From Batkoa obscura (Eukaryota; Entomophthoromycota; Entomophthoromycetes; Entomophthorales; Batkoaceae), in assembly GCA_030770535.1 (NCBI GenBank), contig JASVEC010000133.1:1-44276 (forward strand): a stretch of DNA of 44,276 nt, written 5' to 3'. The position numbers were made by a program, and so were the translations under genes. Position 1 is the stretch's first letter; each line of letters opens with the position of its first letter. Shown here piece by piece: positions 11,008 to 20,587 of the stretch. A model generated the notes under the pieces. The model was not told where the DNA came from, ran no database searches, and saw only the letters and a program-made list of their open reading frames with translations.

Positions 11008-11085
11008 GAAGATGTATTTTTATATTTAAAAATTTTACTAACAATTTTTCTGCTCAAATGGTGCTTAAAAGATAAAAAAAGGTAA
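11004..11085 (+). mobile_element. ~106-bp TIR element, second of the tandem pair, right end lost
   Basis: It begins with ATATGAAGATGTATTTTTA at the ATAT that ends the previous copy, continues through AAAATTTTACTAACAATTTTT and fades after GATAAAAAAAGGTAAAAATA without a right inverted repeat. Confidence 0.75.
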
Positions 11086-11290
11086 AAATAAAACTATAGT
11101 TTGTAATGATTAGAAAATTCTCTACTATTATTGATATTGAACAAAAACTTTTTTAACGCTATACACCATAATTCTAAAAAGTAATACTTGGACTTAGTAT
11201 CTCTTTAAAGAACAGACCATCTTTAATCTTATATGCTAGTGAAAAAAAATAGTTAAAACTAGTTCTATTTTTAAAACCGTTTAAAAGTGT

Positions 11291-11397
11291 ATATGGGAGT
11301 GTTTTCTCTGGCTTTATCACTTTTTCCATCTTTTAAGCGCTATTTGCGTGGAAAATTTGTTAGTAAAATTCTTAAACACAAAAATACATCCCCATAT
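11291..11397 (-). mobile_element. ~106-bp TIR element, reverse orientation
   Basis: 107 bp from ATATGGGAGTGTTTTC to AATACATCCCCATAT, with the core TTTTAAGCGCTATTTGCGTGG. Confidence 0.87.
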
Positions 11398-11787
11398 GAA
11401 GTTTCTAATTACTCAAAGCATCTTTGTATAATATTTGGAGGCTTTATTGAATCAATTGTATGGTATTTTTGATATTTTTACTTTTATTAAATATAAACTC
11501 AAATTTGTTGTAACTGATGGCAATAAAAGTAAAGAAAAATAAACTCATTTTAAACAGTAGGAAAAATACAAGTTTTTGCCCAAACTTGGCAGTAAATTCT
11601 ATAGATTAATAACACATTATCTCTAGCGAAAAGTAAATATTAAAAGAACAGCTTTTAGTCTTTAATTATTCGTGTCCTCCAGCAATTATCTTGACTGTTT
11701 GGATTTATCACTGTCAATATTGCGAGTTGTTATTCATTACATTAATTGAGCCATCCCTTTTCTGCATTGAAATTTTCACTAGGAACT

Positions 11788-11890
11788 ATATGGTGATATG
11801 TTTTTTTGTTCAAGAACTTTACTACCAACCTTTCCACTCAAATAGCACTTAAAAAATGGAAAGCAACAAAACCAAAAAACATCTCCATAT
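11788..11890 (+). mobile_element. ~106-bp TIR element
   Basis: 103 bp from ATATGGTGATATGTTTTTTTG to AACATCTCCATAT. The net insertion of 99 bp is again a multiple of three and the minus strand is open. It lies 440 bp before the Hsp104 start codon. Confidence 0.85.
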
Positions 11891-12078
11891 TTAGTCAATG
11901 TGCTCTTATTAACCTATTTTAAATCTATAGAGTCTAAACCAGGAGAAAAGTTTTAACTGATATTTTCCCATTACCTTTCCGCCTTACCATCGTGTATGAT
12001 TTTTCCTTTTATAATCTTAAAGTCTCTCTTATGCTCCATTGAATTTTCTACCTATCTTTGATTTAAAGAATAAACTAT

Positions 12079-12278
12079 TTCAAGAACATGTTTTCAATGG
12101 TATTAGCGTAAGCCTTAGTGTTTTGTATTTTTTGAGTTTAAAATGTCAATTTAAAGACGCTAGCTGATTGGAGAAAACAAATGAATGATCCAATGATGAC
12201 GCTATCATTTAAGAATTTACTAGTAATTCGTAGATCTATTTGAGTGTGAAGTCATCCATCTAATTTCAAAGTATAAAA
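12079..12278 (+). promoter_or_regulatory. Hsp104 promoter: HSE-like unit, CCAAT boxes, TATA box
   Basis: TTCAAGAA followed by CATGTTTTC (12079-12095) resembles a heat-shock element, about 240 bp before the start codon. ATTGG at about 12159 and CCAAT at about 12190 are NF-Y-type boxes. TATAAAA at 12272-12278 is a likely TATA box, 50 nt before the ATG. A heat-shock promoter is expected for this gene, but the HSE is imperfect. Confidence 0.4.
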
Positions 12279-12327
12279 CTAAAAAACAAAAGCAAAATTA
12301 ATAATTTTATTTAACAAAACAATAAAA

Positions 12328-15054
12328 ATGAATCCAGAAACATTTACAGATAAAACAATCAAAGTAATCAATTCCAGTATTGATTTGGCTAAAGAATTTG
12401 GAAATAGTCAAATCACACCTGTCCATTTATGTTCGAGCTTATTTGATAATGAAGATGGCTTTTTGAAAAATGTCATTAATAAAGCTGGTGGTGATGCAGC
12501 CAACTGCGAAAGAGGGATTAAAAAACTATTAGTCAAGTTACCAAGCCAAACGCCTGCTCCTACTGATGTCTCGCTAGCTTCTTCCATGCAAAAATTATTA
12601 CAAGAAGCTACTCAACTTTCTAAAAAAATGAAAGATAGTTTTGTAGCTGTCGACCATTTGATATTAGCCATGTTAGAAGAAAAAGATATATTACAAGCAT
12701 TTAAAGATGGTGGCGCAACCAAAAAGAGTATTGAAAATGCATTAACACAGATTCGTGGTAATCGTAAAGTAGATAGTAAATCAGCTGAAGAAACGTATGA
12801 AGCCTTATCAAAATATGCTGTGGATTTGATCGAGTTAGCCAATAGTGGTAAAATCGATCCTGTCATTGGTAGGGATGAAGAAATAAGGAGAGTTATTAGG
12901 GTGTTATCTAGAAGAACAAAAAATAATCCTGTCTTAATTGGTGAGCCTGGTGTTGGTAAAACAGCTATTGTCGAAGGGCTAGCTATGAGAATAGTTCGAA
13001 AAGATGTACCAGCCAATTTGCAATGTAAATTATTTTCTTTAGATATGGGTGCACTAATTGCCGGTGCTAAATATCGAGGAGAATTTGAAGAGCGTTTAAA
13101 AGCCGTTTTAAAAGAAGTCAAAGATAGTAAAGAAGGAATCATATTATTTATTGATGAAATCCATTTAGTCCTTGGTGCTGGGAAAACAGACGGTGCTATG
13201 GATGCAGCCAATTTATTAAAACCAATGTTAGCTAGAGGAGAGCTACGTTGTATCGGTGCCACTACTTTAGATGAGTACAGACAACATGTTGAAAAAGATG
13301 CTGCTTTTGAAAGAAGATTTCAACAAGTATTAGTTGGTGAACCAAGTGTGACTGATACTATTTCTATCTTAAGAGGTATTAAAGAAAAGTATGAGATTCA
13401 TCATGGTGTAAAGATTTCCGATACTGCTTTAGTAGCTGCAGCACAGCTTTCTTCAAGATACATTACAAACCGATTCTTACCAGATAAAGCTATTGATTTG
13501 GTGGACGAAGCTTGCGCTAATACTAGAGTACAATTAGACTCTCAACCTGAAGTAATAGACCAATTAGAAAGAAGATTATTACAACTAGAAGTAGAGGCAA
13601 CTGCCTTAGGAAAAGAAAAGAATTCAGCATCACAAGCTAGGTTAGAAGAAGTCCAAGAAGAAATGTCAAGGCTTAAAGATGAAATTCGACCACTTAAGTT
13701 GAAGTATGAAACTGAAAAAGGAAATTTGGATGAGATCCGAGACCTAAAACAAAAACTGGATGACCTTAAGTCAAAGGCAGATGAAGCTGAACGTAAATCC
13801 GATTTAGCTAAAGCAGCTGATATTCGTTACTATGCAATTCCAGATGTTAAGAAGAGAATTGAAGAAATCACTTTACAAAGAAAGACAGAATTAGAAGCCA
13901 TGGATGAAAATAATAACCAATTATTAACTGAAATAGTTGGAGTAGAACAAATCAATGAAGTCGTATCAAGATGGACTGGAATACCTGTTTCCAAACTAAA
14001 TAAGACACAAATCGATAAGATATTAAGTTTATCCGAACATCTTTCTAATAGAGTTGTTGGTCAAGCCCAAGCCGTTGAAGTAGTTAGTGATGCTATACAA
14101 AGATCAAGAGCTGGTTTATCAAGAGAGCATCAACCAACTGGTTCTTTCTTATTCTTAGGCCCAACAGGTGTAGGTAAGACTGAATTGGCAAAAGCACTAG
14201 CAGGAGAACTCTTTGATGATGAGAAATTGATGCTTCGATTAGATATGTCTGAATATATGGAACAACACTCTGTATCTAGATTGATAGGAGCCCCACCAGG
14301 TTATGTTGGTTACGATGAAGGTGGCCAACTTACTGAAGCTGTTAGACGTCGTCCTTACTCAGTTGTTTTACTTGATGAAATTGAGAAGGCACATCCTAAA
14401 GTATTAAATGTGCTATTAGAAGTATTAGATGATGCTAGACTTACAGACGGTAAGGGCAGAGTAGTTGATTTTTCTAATACAGTGATTATTATGACCTCGA
14501 ATGTTGGACAAGAAATTATACTTAATTCTAATGAAGATACAAGATCTAATTCACTTCAACAAAAAGTAATGGATCAAGTTAAAACCCATTTCCGACCTGA
14601 ATTTTTAAATCGATTGGATGATATTGTCATCTTTAATCGTTTAAAGAATGATAATTTACAGAAGATTGTGAAGTTACAAATTAGCAGTATCAATCATCGA
14701 TTATTAAGTCGAGATATTCAATTAGAAGTAAGTGAAGAAGGTATCAATTATATATTAAAACAATCTTATGATCCATTATATGGTGCTAGACCACTTAAAA
14801 GATACCTTGAAAAATATCTTATTACTAATATATCAAGGATGCTACTTAAAGGGGAGCTATTTGATCATTCCACTGTATTTATTGACGTTAGTGATGATGA
14901 ATTTTTATTTACAGTTAAACGTAAGCCCGCATCTCAAATTGCTTCAAGAGCATCTACACCTAATAAAATTTATCGTGTTCAAGGAGTTGGACACAACAAT
15001 GCTATTAACAATGAAAATGATGATGACCTTGAATTTGATGAAGATATGGATTAA
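12328..15054 (+). CDS. HSP104: Hsp104/ClpB-type protein disaggregase
   Basis: An intact single-exon AAA+ disaggregase of 908 residues, exactly the size of yeast Hsp104. It threads aggregated proteins through a hexameric pore together with Hsp70/Hsp40. The N domain is residues 1-150. NBD1 has Walker A GEPGVGKT at 205-212, pore loop KYRG with Tyr249, and Walker B LFIDE with D276/E277. A coiled-coil middle domain spans about 410-530. NBD2 has Walker A GPTGVGKT at 611-618, pore loop GYVGYDEGG with Tyr659, Walker B LLDE with D683/E684, and the sensor-2 motif YGARPLKR. The C-terminus ends in an acidic tail DDDLEFDEDMD, like the acidic DDDLD end that lets yeast Hsp104 bind TPR co-chaperones. There is no mitochondrial targeting sequence, so it is the cytosolic/nuclear form and not Hsp78. 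Confidence 0.98.
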   Translation: MNPETFTDKTIKVINSSIDLAKEFGNSQITPVHLCSSLFDNEDGFLKNVINKAGGDAANCERGIKKLLVKLPSQTPAPTDVSLASSMQKLLQEATQLSKKMKDSFVAVDHLILAMLEEKDILQAFKDGGATKKSIENALTQIRGNRKVDSKSAEETYEALSKYAVDLIELANSGKIDPVIGRDEEIRRVIRVLSRRTKNNPVLIGEPGVGKTAIVEGLAMRIVRKDVPANLQCKLFSLDMGALIAGAKYRGEFEERLKAVLKEVKDSKEGIILFIDEIHLVLGAGKTDGAMDAANLLKPMLARGELRCIGATTLDEYRQHVEKDAAFERRFQQVLVGEPSVTDTISILRGIKEKYEIHHGVKISDTALVAAAQLSSRYITNRFLPDKAIDLVDEACANTRVQLDSQPEVIDQLERRLLQLEVEATALGKEKNSASQARLEEVQEEMSRLKDEIRPLKLKYETEKGNLDEIRDLKQKLDDLKSKADEAERKSDLAKAADIRYYAIPDVKKRIEEITLQRKTELEAMDENNNQLLTEIVGVEQINEVVSRWTGIPVSKLNKTQIDKILSLSEHLSNRVVGQAQAVEVVSDAIQRSRAGLSREHQPTGSFLFLGPTGVGKTELAKALAGELFDDEKLMLRLDMSEYMEQHSVSRLIGAPPGYVGYDEGGQLTEAVRRRPYSVVLLDEIEKAHPKVLNVLLEVLDDARLTDGKGRVVDFSNTVIIMTSNVGQEIILNSNEDTRSNSLQQKVMDQVKTHFRPEFLNRLDDIVIFNRLKNDNLQKIVKLQISSINHRLLSRDIQLEVSEEGINYILKQSYDPLYGARPLKRYLEKYLITNISRMLLKGELFDHSTVFIDVSDDEFLFTVKRKPASQIASRASTPNKIYRVQGVGHNNAINNENDDDLEFDEDMD

Positions 15055-15448
15055 TTGTTTAACTAGTTCGCTTCCTTTACCCTATTATCTAAATAAAAAT
15101 ATTTATTAAATTACTGATTTTATTGGCTTTTTCTTTTTAATAATTTTAGTTCATAATGTTATAATAATTTTTATTGCATTTATTGTTTAATAAATCGATT
15201 AACAGAGTGCCTCAAGTAAGATAATGGCAGTTTTGAAGTTAAGTTACATTTTTATTATTTTTAATAGCTCGTGAAAAAATGAAACGAATTTTTAAAAATC
15301 AATTTTGACCTTTAAATTTTAAGATATTTTCAATAATGTTTACTTTTAGTACTTAATTTATATTAAATAACCAATTTCAAAAATTTCAAACCCAAATGAA
15401 AAACTCACATCTTTAAATTAGACATCGCTATTTCATCAAATAGATCTG

Positions 15449-15470
15449 CTTATCTTTATCTTTATCTTTA
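15449..15470. repeat. (TTTATC)n microsatellite
   Basis: About three and a half copies of TTTATC. Confidence 0.75.
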
Positions 15471-16202
15471 CTTCATAAACATACGATGCATTCATTTAAC
15501 TTTCTAAAATTGCTATAATTAAAAACATAGTTGCAAGTATTTTCTTTTTCAAAATAAAAAAATTAAAGAAGACTACTTACTTTCTAAATTGAAACATTAC
15601 AAGTTTTTGTTTATTATCCAAATGGAAGTACTATTTTGTTTTACCATTTAATTAGTAAAGCTCTTAACTATTATTTTTAGTCTTAAAAGCCAGAATTTTT
15701 AAGCTGTTAATACTAGTAATAATAGTTTACAATTAAATTACTTAAATAATAATTATAAATCGTAAAAGCGGAGAAAGGAATATTAAATTATAGGATATTA
15801 GGGAAGGAATGTAACTCCTGTAGTTAGCTTTCAATTCCAATGAATTACATTTAATTTCTAAGGATTCATGCTTATATGATCCTACTTAAATATAAAAAAG
15901 CGTGAGTGGAATGGAGGCAGAAGAAATAAAACTATTAGATAACAACTTATTTTAAGTGTTTTACATTGTTTATAACCTTATAAATATATTAAATGATTTA
16001 TGAATAACTCTGATGAAAGAGGTAAAAAGGAAGGAAATGTTAAAATAAGTTGGTCCAGGTTAAATAATTTTTTGAATTTTATGTTAAATGGAAATGGACA
16101 AAATATAACAAAACATTGGTAGAAATGTCTTTTTAATCTCATATGCTTGTCCATTTTTGAGCAATATAAAATGAAAACTGTAATAAGATCCTTATTCAAA
16201 AA

Positions 16203-16303
16203 ATACGGGGATGTATTTTTGTGTTTAAGAATTTTAGTAACTTTTCCGCTCAAATAGCGCTTAAAAGATGAAAAAGTAATGGAGCCAAAAAACATCGCCA
16301 TAT
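16203..16303 (+). mobile_element. ~106-bp TIR element
   Basis: 101 bp from ATACGGGGATGTATTTTTG to AACATCGCCATAT, with the core CGCTCAAATAGCGCTTAAAA. A few bases shorter than the consensus. Confidence 0.85.
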
Positions 16304-16446
16304 ATTATTTTTTAAAATGATTTTTTGATGTTTGGTAAATCAATTTACTTGATGTTAACTTTAAAATTAATTGGCCCAATTCAATCTTTGATGGGTTATA
16401 TTAACCAATAGTTTTTCTCAATATAGCTTTGTTCTTATAAAATTTA

Positions 16447-16546
16447 CTATGAAGGTGTTTTTTACTGTCACTTTTTCTTTTTTCAAGTGCTATTTAAGTA
16501 GAAAAGTTGTTAATAAAACTGTTAAATAAAAAAGACATCCATATAT
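16447..16546 (-). mobile_element. ~106-bp TIR element, diverged, reverse orientation
   Basis: From CTATGAAGGTGTTTTTTA to GACATCCATATAT, with CAAGTGCTATTTAAGTAGAA in the core. It is inverted relative to the copy 140 bp before it and ends about 40 bp before the F-box remnant. Confidence 0.65.
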
Positions 16547-16588
16547 ATGATATATAGTTTAAATGTAATGTCAAACGCTTTAAGGATA

Positions 16589-17879
16589 ATGAATAGAACT
16601 TCAAATTTGAGAATCTTGAAAGAAATTCAAAGAAATATTGTACTATCTCACAGATAGAGACAAAATCAATTTATTAGCTTGCCGTGAAGAATGGAACAAA
16701 GTAATACTATTCATTTTATGAGGAAATACCAGCTTTGATTATTATCATCATTTTAACTATAAAAAGAAAATATCTAGAAGTTTTAAAAAATATAGTCATT
16801 ACATTGAGCATTTAGACTTTAGAACTCTATTAGATTTATCAATTAATTGTTTAAAATATCCAAATGACACCAAATTATACATATCTTTGAAAATGTGTTT
16901 TAAAAATACTAACTCTTTTTTAAATATTCAACTAGCAGGCCTTTGTTATACTGATTCACTTAATATCTTTCCAACCGAAAATTATCTTTCTAGCAATAGC
17001 ATTTGTGTTAAGGGATTACTTAAAGGTCTAAAACGCTTAGAAATCCAACACACGACCTCTTATTTTACAAAATCAATAGCCCTGAACCATCATCAGTCAT
17101 CACTTTATTAGTATTATATTGGTATACCTATGATCTAGACCCCCTTCTTTTGGATTTGTTAAATGAGCTCGATAGCTTAAAGCAGCCTAAATTGAATTGT
17201 ATTAATATCAAATTTAATGAATTTGACTTATTGATAAAAGAATTCTATCACTTAAAAATTCCATACTCAATACATATACATAGAAAATTCGAAAAAAATC
17301 AGTATAAGTTTAAACAATTACCCAAAGCTTAAAACATTCAATATTGTAAGTTTCCGTAGTTTAAAATTTATTGGAATGTCGAATTTAAGGAAGTTGGTAT
17401 TAAACCATTCTAGCATAACTGATGTATATATAAATAATAAATTATTTCCAAAGTCAAATAGGATAAGTTTAGGATTTTGTAAGAACGTCTTGTCTAGACA
17501 TTTATTTTCAATACTTGGCATTCCTACAATTATTCATTTTAGTTTCATGGAAAAGAATAATTTAATATCTTTGATTGATAGAATCTATCCAAAGAGTAAT
17601 AGTAATATAATAGCATTCTTAGTTAGATGTTTAACTCAAGGAGCCAGTTTCCTAAATTTTATATACACTTCATATCTCAACTTACATAATCTTGAAACGA
17701 CAAGTTGTAAATTTAAAGCTGACATCTCATTTTTAACTCTTAATTCTTTGAGAGGATCTAATTCAACTAATATAAAGCTTAATCATATTAGATGTCCTGA
17801 TCTCAATGTTTTTATCGATTATATATTAATTCACTTTAAAAATGTAAAGTTATTTAAGTTTACAAGTCAAACTTTTTAA
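16589..17879 (+). pseudogene. Decayed F-box/leucine-rich-repeat-like gene
   Basis: Three open stretches of similar style lie in a row: about 16717-17111, 17150-17332 and 17376-17879. Before them, 16589-16715 gives F-box-like text in two frames: MNRTSNLRILKEIQRN, then ILYYLTDRDKINLLACREEW. That fits the F-box pattern (EI...IL.YL.DRDKINLL.C..W). Later parts (LKGLKRLEIQHTTS, LRKLVLNHSSITDVYI, NLHNLETTSCKFKADISF) look like leucine-rich repeats. Intact members would bind Skp1 and recruit substrates for ubiquitylation. Here the reading frame changes within the F-box and again near 17330, and stops follow codons at 16715 and 17111, with no suitable introns. I therefore read it as a pseudogene of about 420 codons. 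A multi-exon gene with unusual introns is the less likely alternative. Confidence 0.6.
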
Positions 17880-19447
17880 CAAAGCATGGGATTAATCCCA
17901 GCTTTCATCTAAGGGATTTGTAATAGCTTTATGAATATTATTAATATTACAAATAAATAAAAATGGGTAATTACTATTTCTATTGACACTTCATTACTAA
18001 ATGTGTTTTTATTATTTTGTACTTATATAACACCCATTTTTTATACCAGTAGAGCTTATTTAGCTATTTTTTCTAACATTAACTTATTGCAAATTCTATA
18101 AATTAAGCATAGTGCAACATTGAAAAAAGCTGGATACATAGTGTATCTAGTTTTAAATTCACCATTCTTTAATTTATCGTTAACTCAGATTTCGTTTTTT
18201 ACTTCAATGAATTTGTATTCTTAGTATATTAGCTATAATACAAAAAATGCTTTTTAATTTACTTAATATAAAATCAACATTCAAAACATACCCAGTTCTG
18301 TTCAACAGTATAAAACAAAAATAGCCACTGAATGATTAAGTTGGCAATAAAATTTTAAATTCATGCAATTCATTCAACCTGGAAACTTTTATGATTTTAA
18401 CCAGGCTTTCAATTATTCAAATTCATTTTGAAAGTAGATCTAAAAGCCTGGAATATTATAACTCAATATTGTTATTGTTTTGTTCTAATGCGATTAGTTA
18501 TTTAAAGTTTTAATATTTATTTGATCTCTATAATCATTGTTTCGATTTCCAGTATCAAATGCCCCTAATTTAACCCTATCTAGTTATTCTAGCATAACCA
18601 GTTGGCGCTAGCGGATTAGCTTTTAGCTAAATATTATTTCATTGTCAATAACAAGGTGTAAAAAGGATGTCTAAAAGTTATTTTTTAGTTTAAATTTATA
18701 ATAAAAAATAAAATTGTTTAAGGAATAAAAACCATTAATAATTTATCTTATTAATTGACATTAACATAATATTTGAAGATAAGAATAAGATGCAATAAAA
18801 GTTTTTTAATATATTTTACTCAAATAATGACTATATCAAACTAAATGCTGAACGAACTTGCTTTTTAAAATTAACTTGCCTTAAAAAAACAATTCAACAA
18901 TCATAATACCAAAAATACTACCATTGAATTGAAGTTCTTGAAAAATTAGATACAGTACATACTTACCATGAAGTAAAATGTTACTTTATAATAACTGAAA
19001 TTTTAACCTTTATATTATATAATATACAAATAATATCAAGATGATATCAACCGAGTGGAAATTAATTAAAAAATAAATTTGACTTAATTAAATCAACCAA
19101 AGAGCGGATAAAATGCGATTAACTAAAAAAATGAGTCGGAGTATTGAAAATCAAAGTAAAAGAGGATTTGAGCTAAAAGGTAGTACAAACAGAGGGTACA
19201 TTAATAACAAGAAGCAAATAGCAATAATGTATAATAAATGTGACACTAGTAACTTTAATAAATACTTAAAATGAGGTATTATAAATAAAATTAATAAAAC
19301 AGCAACTTATCATTAATTTACTTGACTTTTATTTTATTAAAAAATTAAATCTATTAAGACTAATATAACATATACTATAATATACTATACACATAACATA
19401 ACATAACACAACATATACTATAACATAACACGAAACAATACAATACA
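17880..19447. other. Gene-free spacer before the first CAP gene
   Basis: Nothing was recognised except a 53-codon open frame at 19113-19274 and an AACATA-rich stretch at 19366-19447 that leads into the CAP start codon and is probably its 5' UTR. Confidence 0.5.
19113..19274 (+). CDS. Possible small ORF, 53 codons, unknown
   Basis: It starts MRLTKKMSRSIENQSKRGFE and ends NFNKYLK. It is basic and less A+T-rich than its surroundings, and lies 173 bp before the CAP gene on the same strand. I recognise no family. It could be chance, or a leader-region uORF of the CAP gene. Confidence 0.2.
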   Translation: MRLTKKMSRSIENQSKRGFELKGSTNRGYINNKKQIAIMYNKCDTSNFNKYLK

Positions 19448-20419
19448 ATGAAACTTTATACCAGTACTAAAATTTTATTTCTGTTAAATTTCATAGCCCC
19501 CTTTTACACCAGTTTAACACAACAACAATTCAATGTTGAGCTATATCATGAAATAAACCGTGTGCGACAACAACGTGGTTTAAGTGCTATTCCATACTCT
19601 AATGAACTAACCAAAGTAGCTGACACACATGTCAAGGATTTAAATGCCAATCGAAAGCAAGAATCTAGATCTAACTGCAATTTACATTCCTGGTACCTAC
19701 CAGGCAATAGTTGCTGCTATTATGAGGATCATAAAGATCCTGAATGCATGTGGGATAAGCCAAAGCAATTGAGTAGATACACAGAAGATGGGTTTGAGAT
19801 AGCTTTTAGTTCAGATGGAAAAGAAGAATTAACTAAAGAATTAGCAAAATCAATCATTAACACCTTTTTAAACTCCCCTCCACATCGTCAGGTTATTTTA
19901 TCTGAAGGTACTTGGAGTTCAGAACCCTGGTTAGCTTTAGGAACAGCCAATTTTAACTTTTATACAGTGGCTTGGTTTGGTAGAGCTAAAGATCCAAATT
20001 CAAGTTTACCTGATGTTAGTGGTGGTAATAAGCCCACCAGCCCTAGTAGTAAGCCAACCGTACCTACGATGCCTACCAGTATTACTCAACTGCCAACTAA
20101 AACATCAATTCCATCAGTATCTGCTGTTAAACCTACTGTTCCTACCTCATTACCGACTGTCAAGCCTACTGTTCCTACTTCGGCGACTACTGCTAAACCT
20201 ACAATTCCTGTTCCTAGAACTATTACGTCCGGCAGTGCTTCAGCTCCTCAGCCTAGTGGCAATGCTCCAACTTCAGACCCACACTATGACATTGGTAAAT
20301 CCACTACAGCTTCTTCTCCTAATCCCAGTACTCCAGTTGGGCCCCAAACACCTTCAAAAACTAGCAATCCTAGTTCCACAACCCCTAGTCATCGACTAAA
20401 ATGCAAGAATAAACTCTAA
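19448..20419 (+). CDS. Secreted CAP/SCP (PR-1-like) protein with Ser/Thr/Pro tail
   Basis: 323 residues, single exon. Residues 1-24 are a signal peptide with a hydrophobic core (FLLNFIAPFY). The CAP domain spans about 28-180. Candidate cavity residues are His61 (THVKDLN), Glu117 (GFEIAF) and His146 (PPHRQVIL), and the domain closes with FYTVAWFG. A cysteine-rich insert CNLHSWY...CCYYEDH...CMWDKPKQLS holds Cys77, 89, 90 and 100. The C-terminal 140 residues are Ser/Thr/Pro-rich with KPTVPT repeats and are probably O-mannosylated. CAP proteins are extracellular and many bind sterols or lipids. The second CAP gene at 42037-43050 has the same cysteine insert, so the two are paralogues. The protein ends in basic KCKNKL with no GPI signal. 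Confidence 0.93.
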   Translation: MKLYTSTKILFLLNFIAPFYTSLTQQQFNVELYHEINRVRQQRGLSAIPYSNELTKVADTHVKDLNANRKQESRSNCNLHSWYLPGNSCCYYEDHKDPECMWDKPKQLSRYTEDGFEIAFSSDGKEELTKELAKSIINTFLNSPPHRQVILSEGTWSSEPWLALGTANFNFYTVAWFGRAKDPNSSLPDVSGGNKPTSPSSKPTVPTMPTSITQLPTKTSIPSVSAVKPTVPTSLPTVKPTVPTSATTAKPTIPVPRTITSGSASAPQPSGNAPTSDPHYDIGKSTTASSPNPSTPVGPQTPSKTSNPSSTTPSHRLKCKNKL

Positions 20420-20453
20420 GCATTTAATTGGTGGAAAAGTATAAATAAATCTA

Positions 20454-20492
20454 TTTTAATTTTAATTTTAATTTTAATTTTAATTTTAATTT
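20454..20492. repeat. (TTTTAA)n microsatellite
   Basis: About six and a half perfect copies of TTTTAA begin 34 bp after the CAP stop codon. Confidence 0.9.
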
Positions 20493-20587
20493 AAAATCAT
20501 TTCATTTAATTTAAAACATTTATCTATTTAATATAAAAAACGGAAGTTTTATTTTGATAATAAAAAAATAGTTATACATCACTTACC

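Larger units (their letters stand above)
9862..12327. other. Gene-free spacer rich in inverted-repeat elements, upstream of Hsp104
   Basis: No gene can be supported. Five copies of the ~106-bp element lie here (10275, 10902, 11004, 11291, 11788). The open frames at 10836-11057 and 11287-11472 run through these elements. The last 300 bp hold the Hsp104 promoter. Confidence 0.65.
15055..16588. other. Gene-free spacer after Hsp104
   Basis: No coding region can be supported. The open frame at 15978-16301 (minus) is partly formed by an inverted-repeat element. Two element copies (16203, 16447) and a TTTATC microsatellite are present. Confidence 0.6.

Noticed and set aside
10836-11057. 73-codon frame as a protein with internal repeats
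   Set aside because: The repeats in the protein are just the tandem pair of mobile elements read through. No promoter or family match was seen.
12612-13262. 216-codon minus-strand frame inside Hsp104
   Set aside because: It lies wholly antisense to a strongly conserved coding region and shows no family features, so it is a shadow frame.
15978-16301. 107-codon minus-strand frame as a gene
   Set aside because: Its start comes from an inverted-repeat element and the rest does not resemble a protein family.
19977-20399. 140-codon Leu/Pro-rich frame overlapping the first CAP gene
   Set aside because: It is the alternative frame of the Ser/Thr/Pro-rich tail, whose codon bias yields leucine runs.
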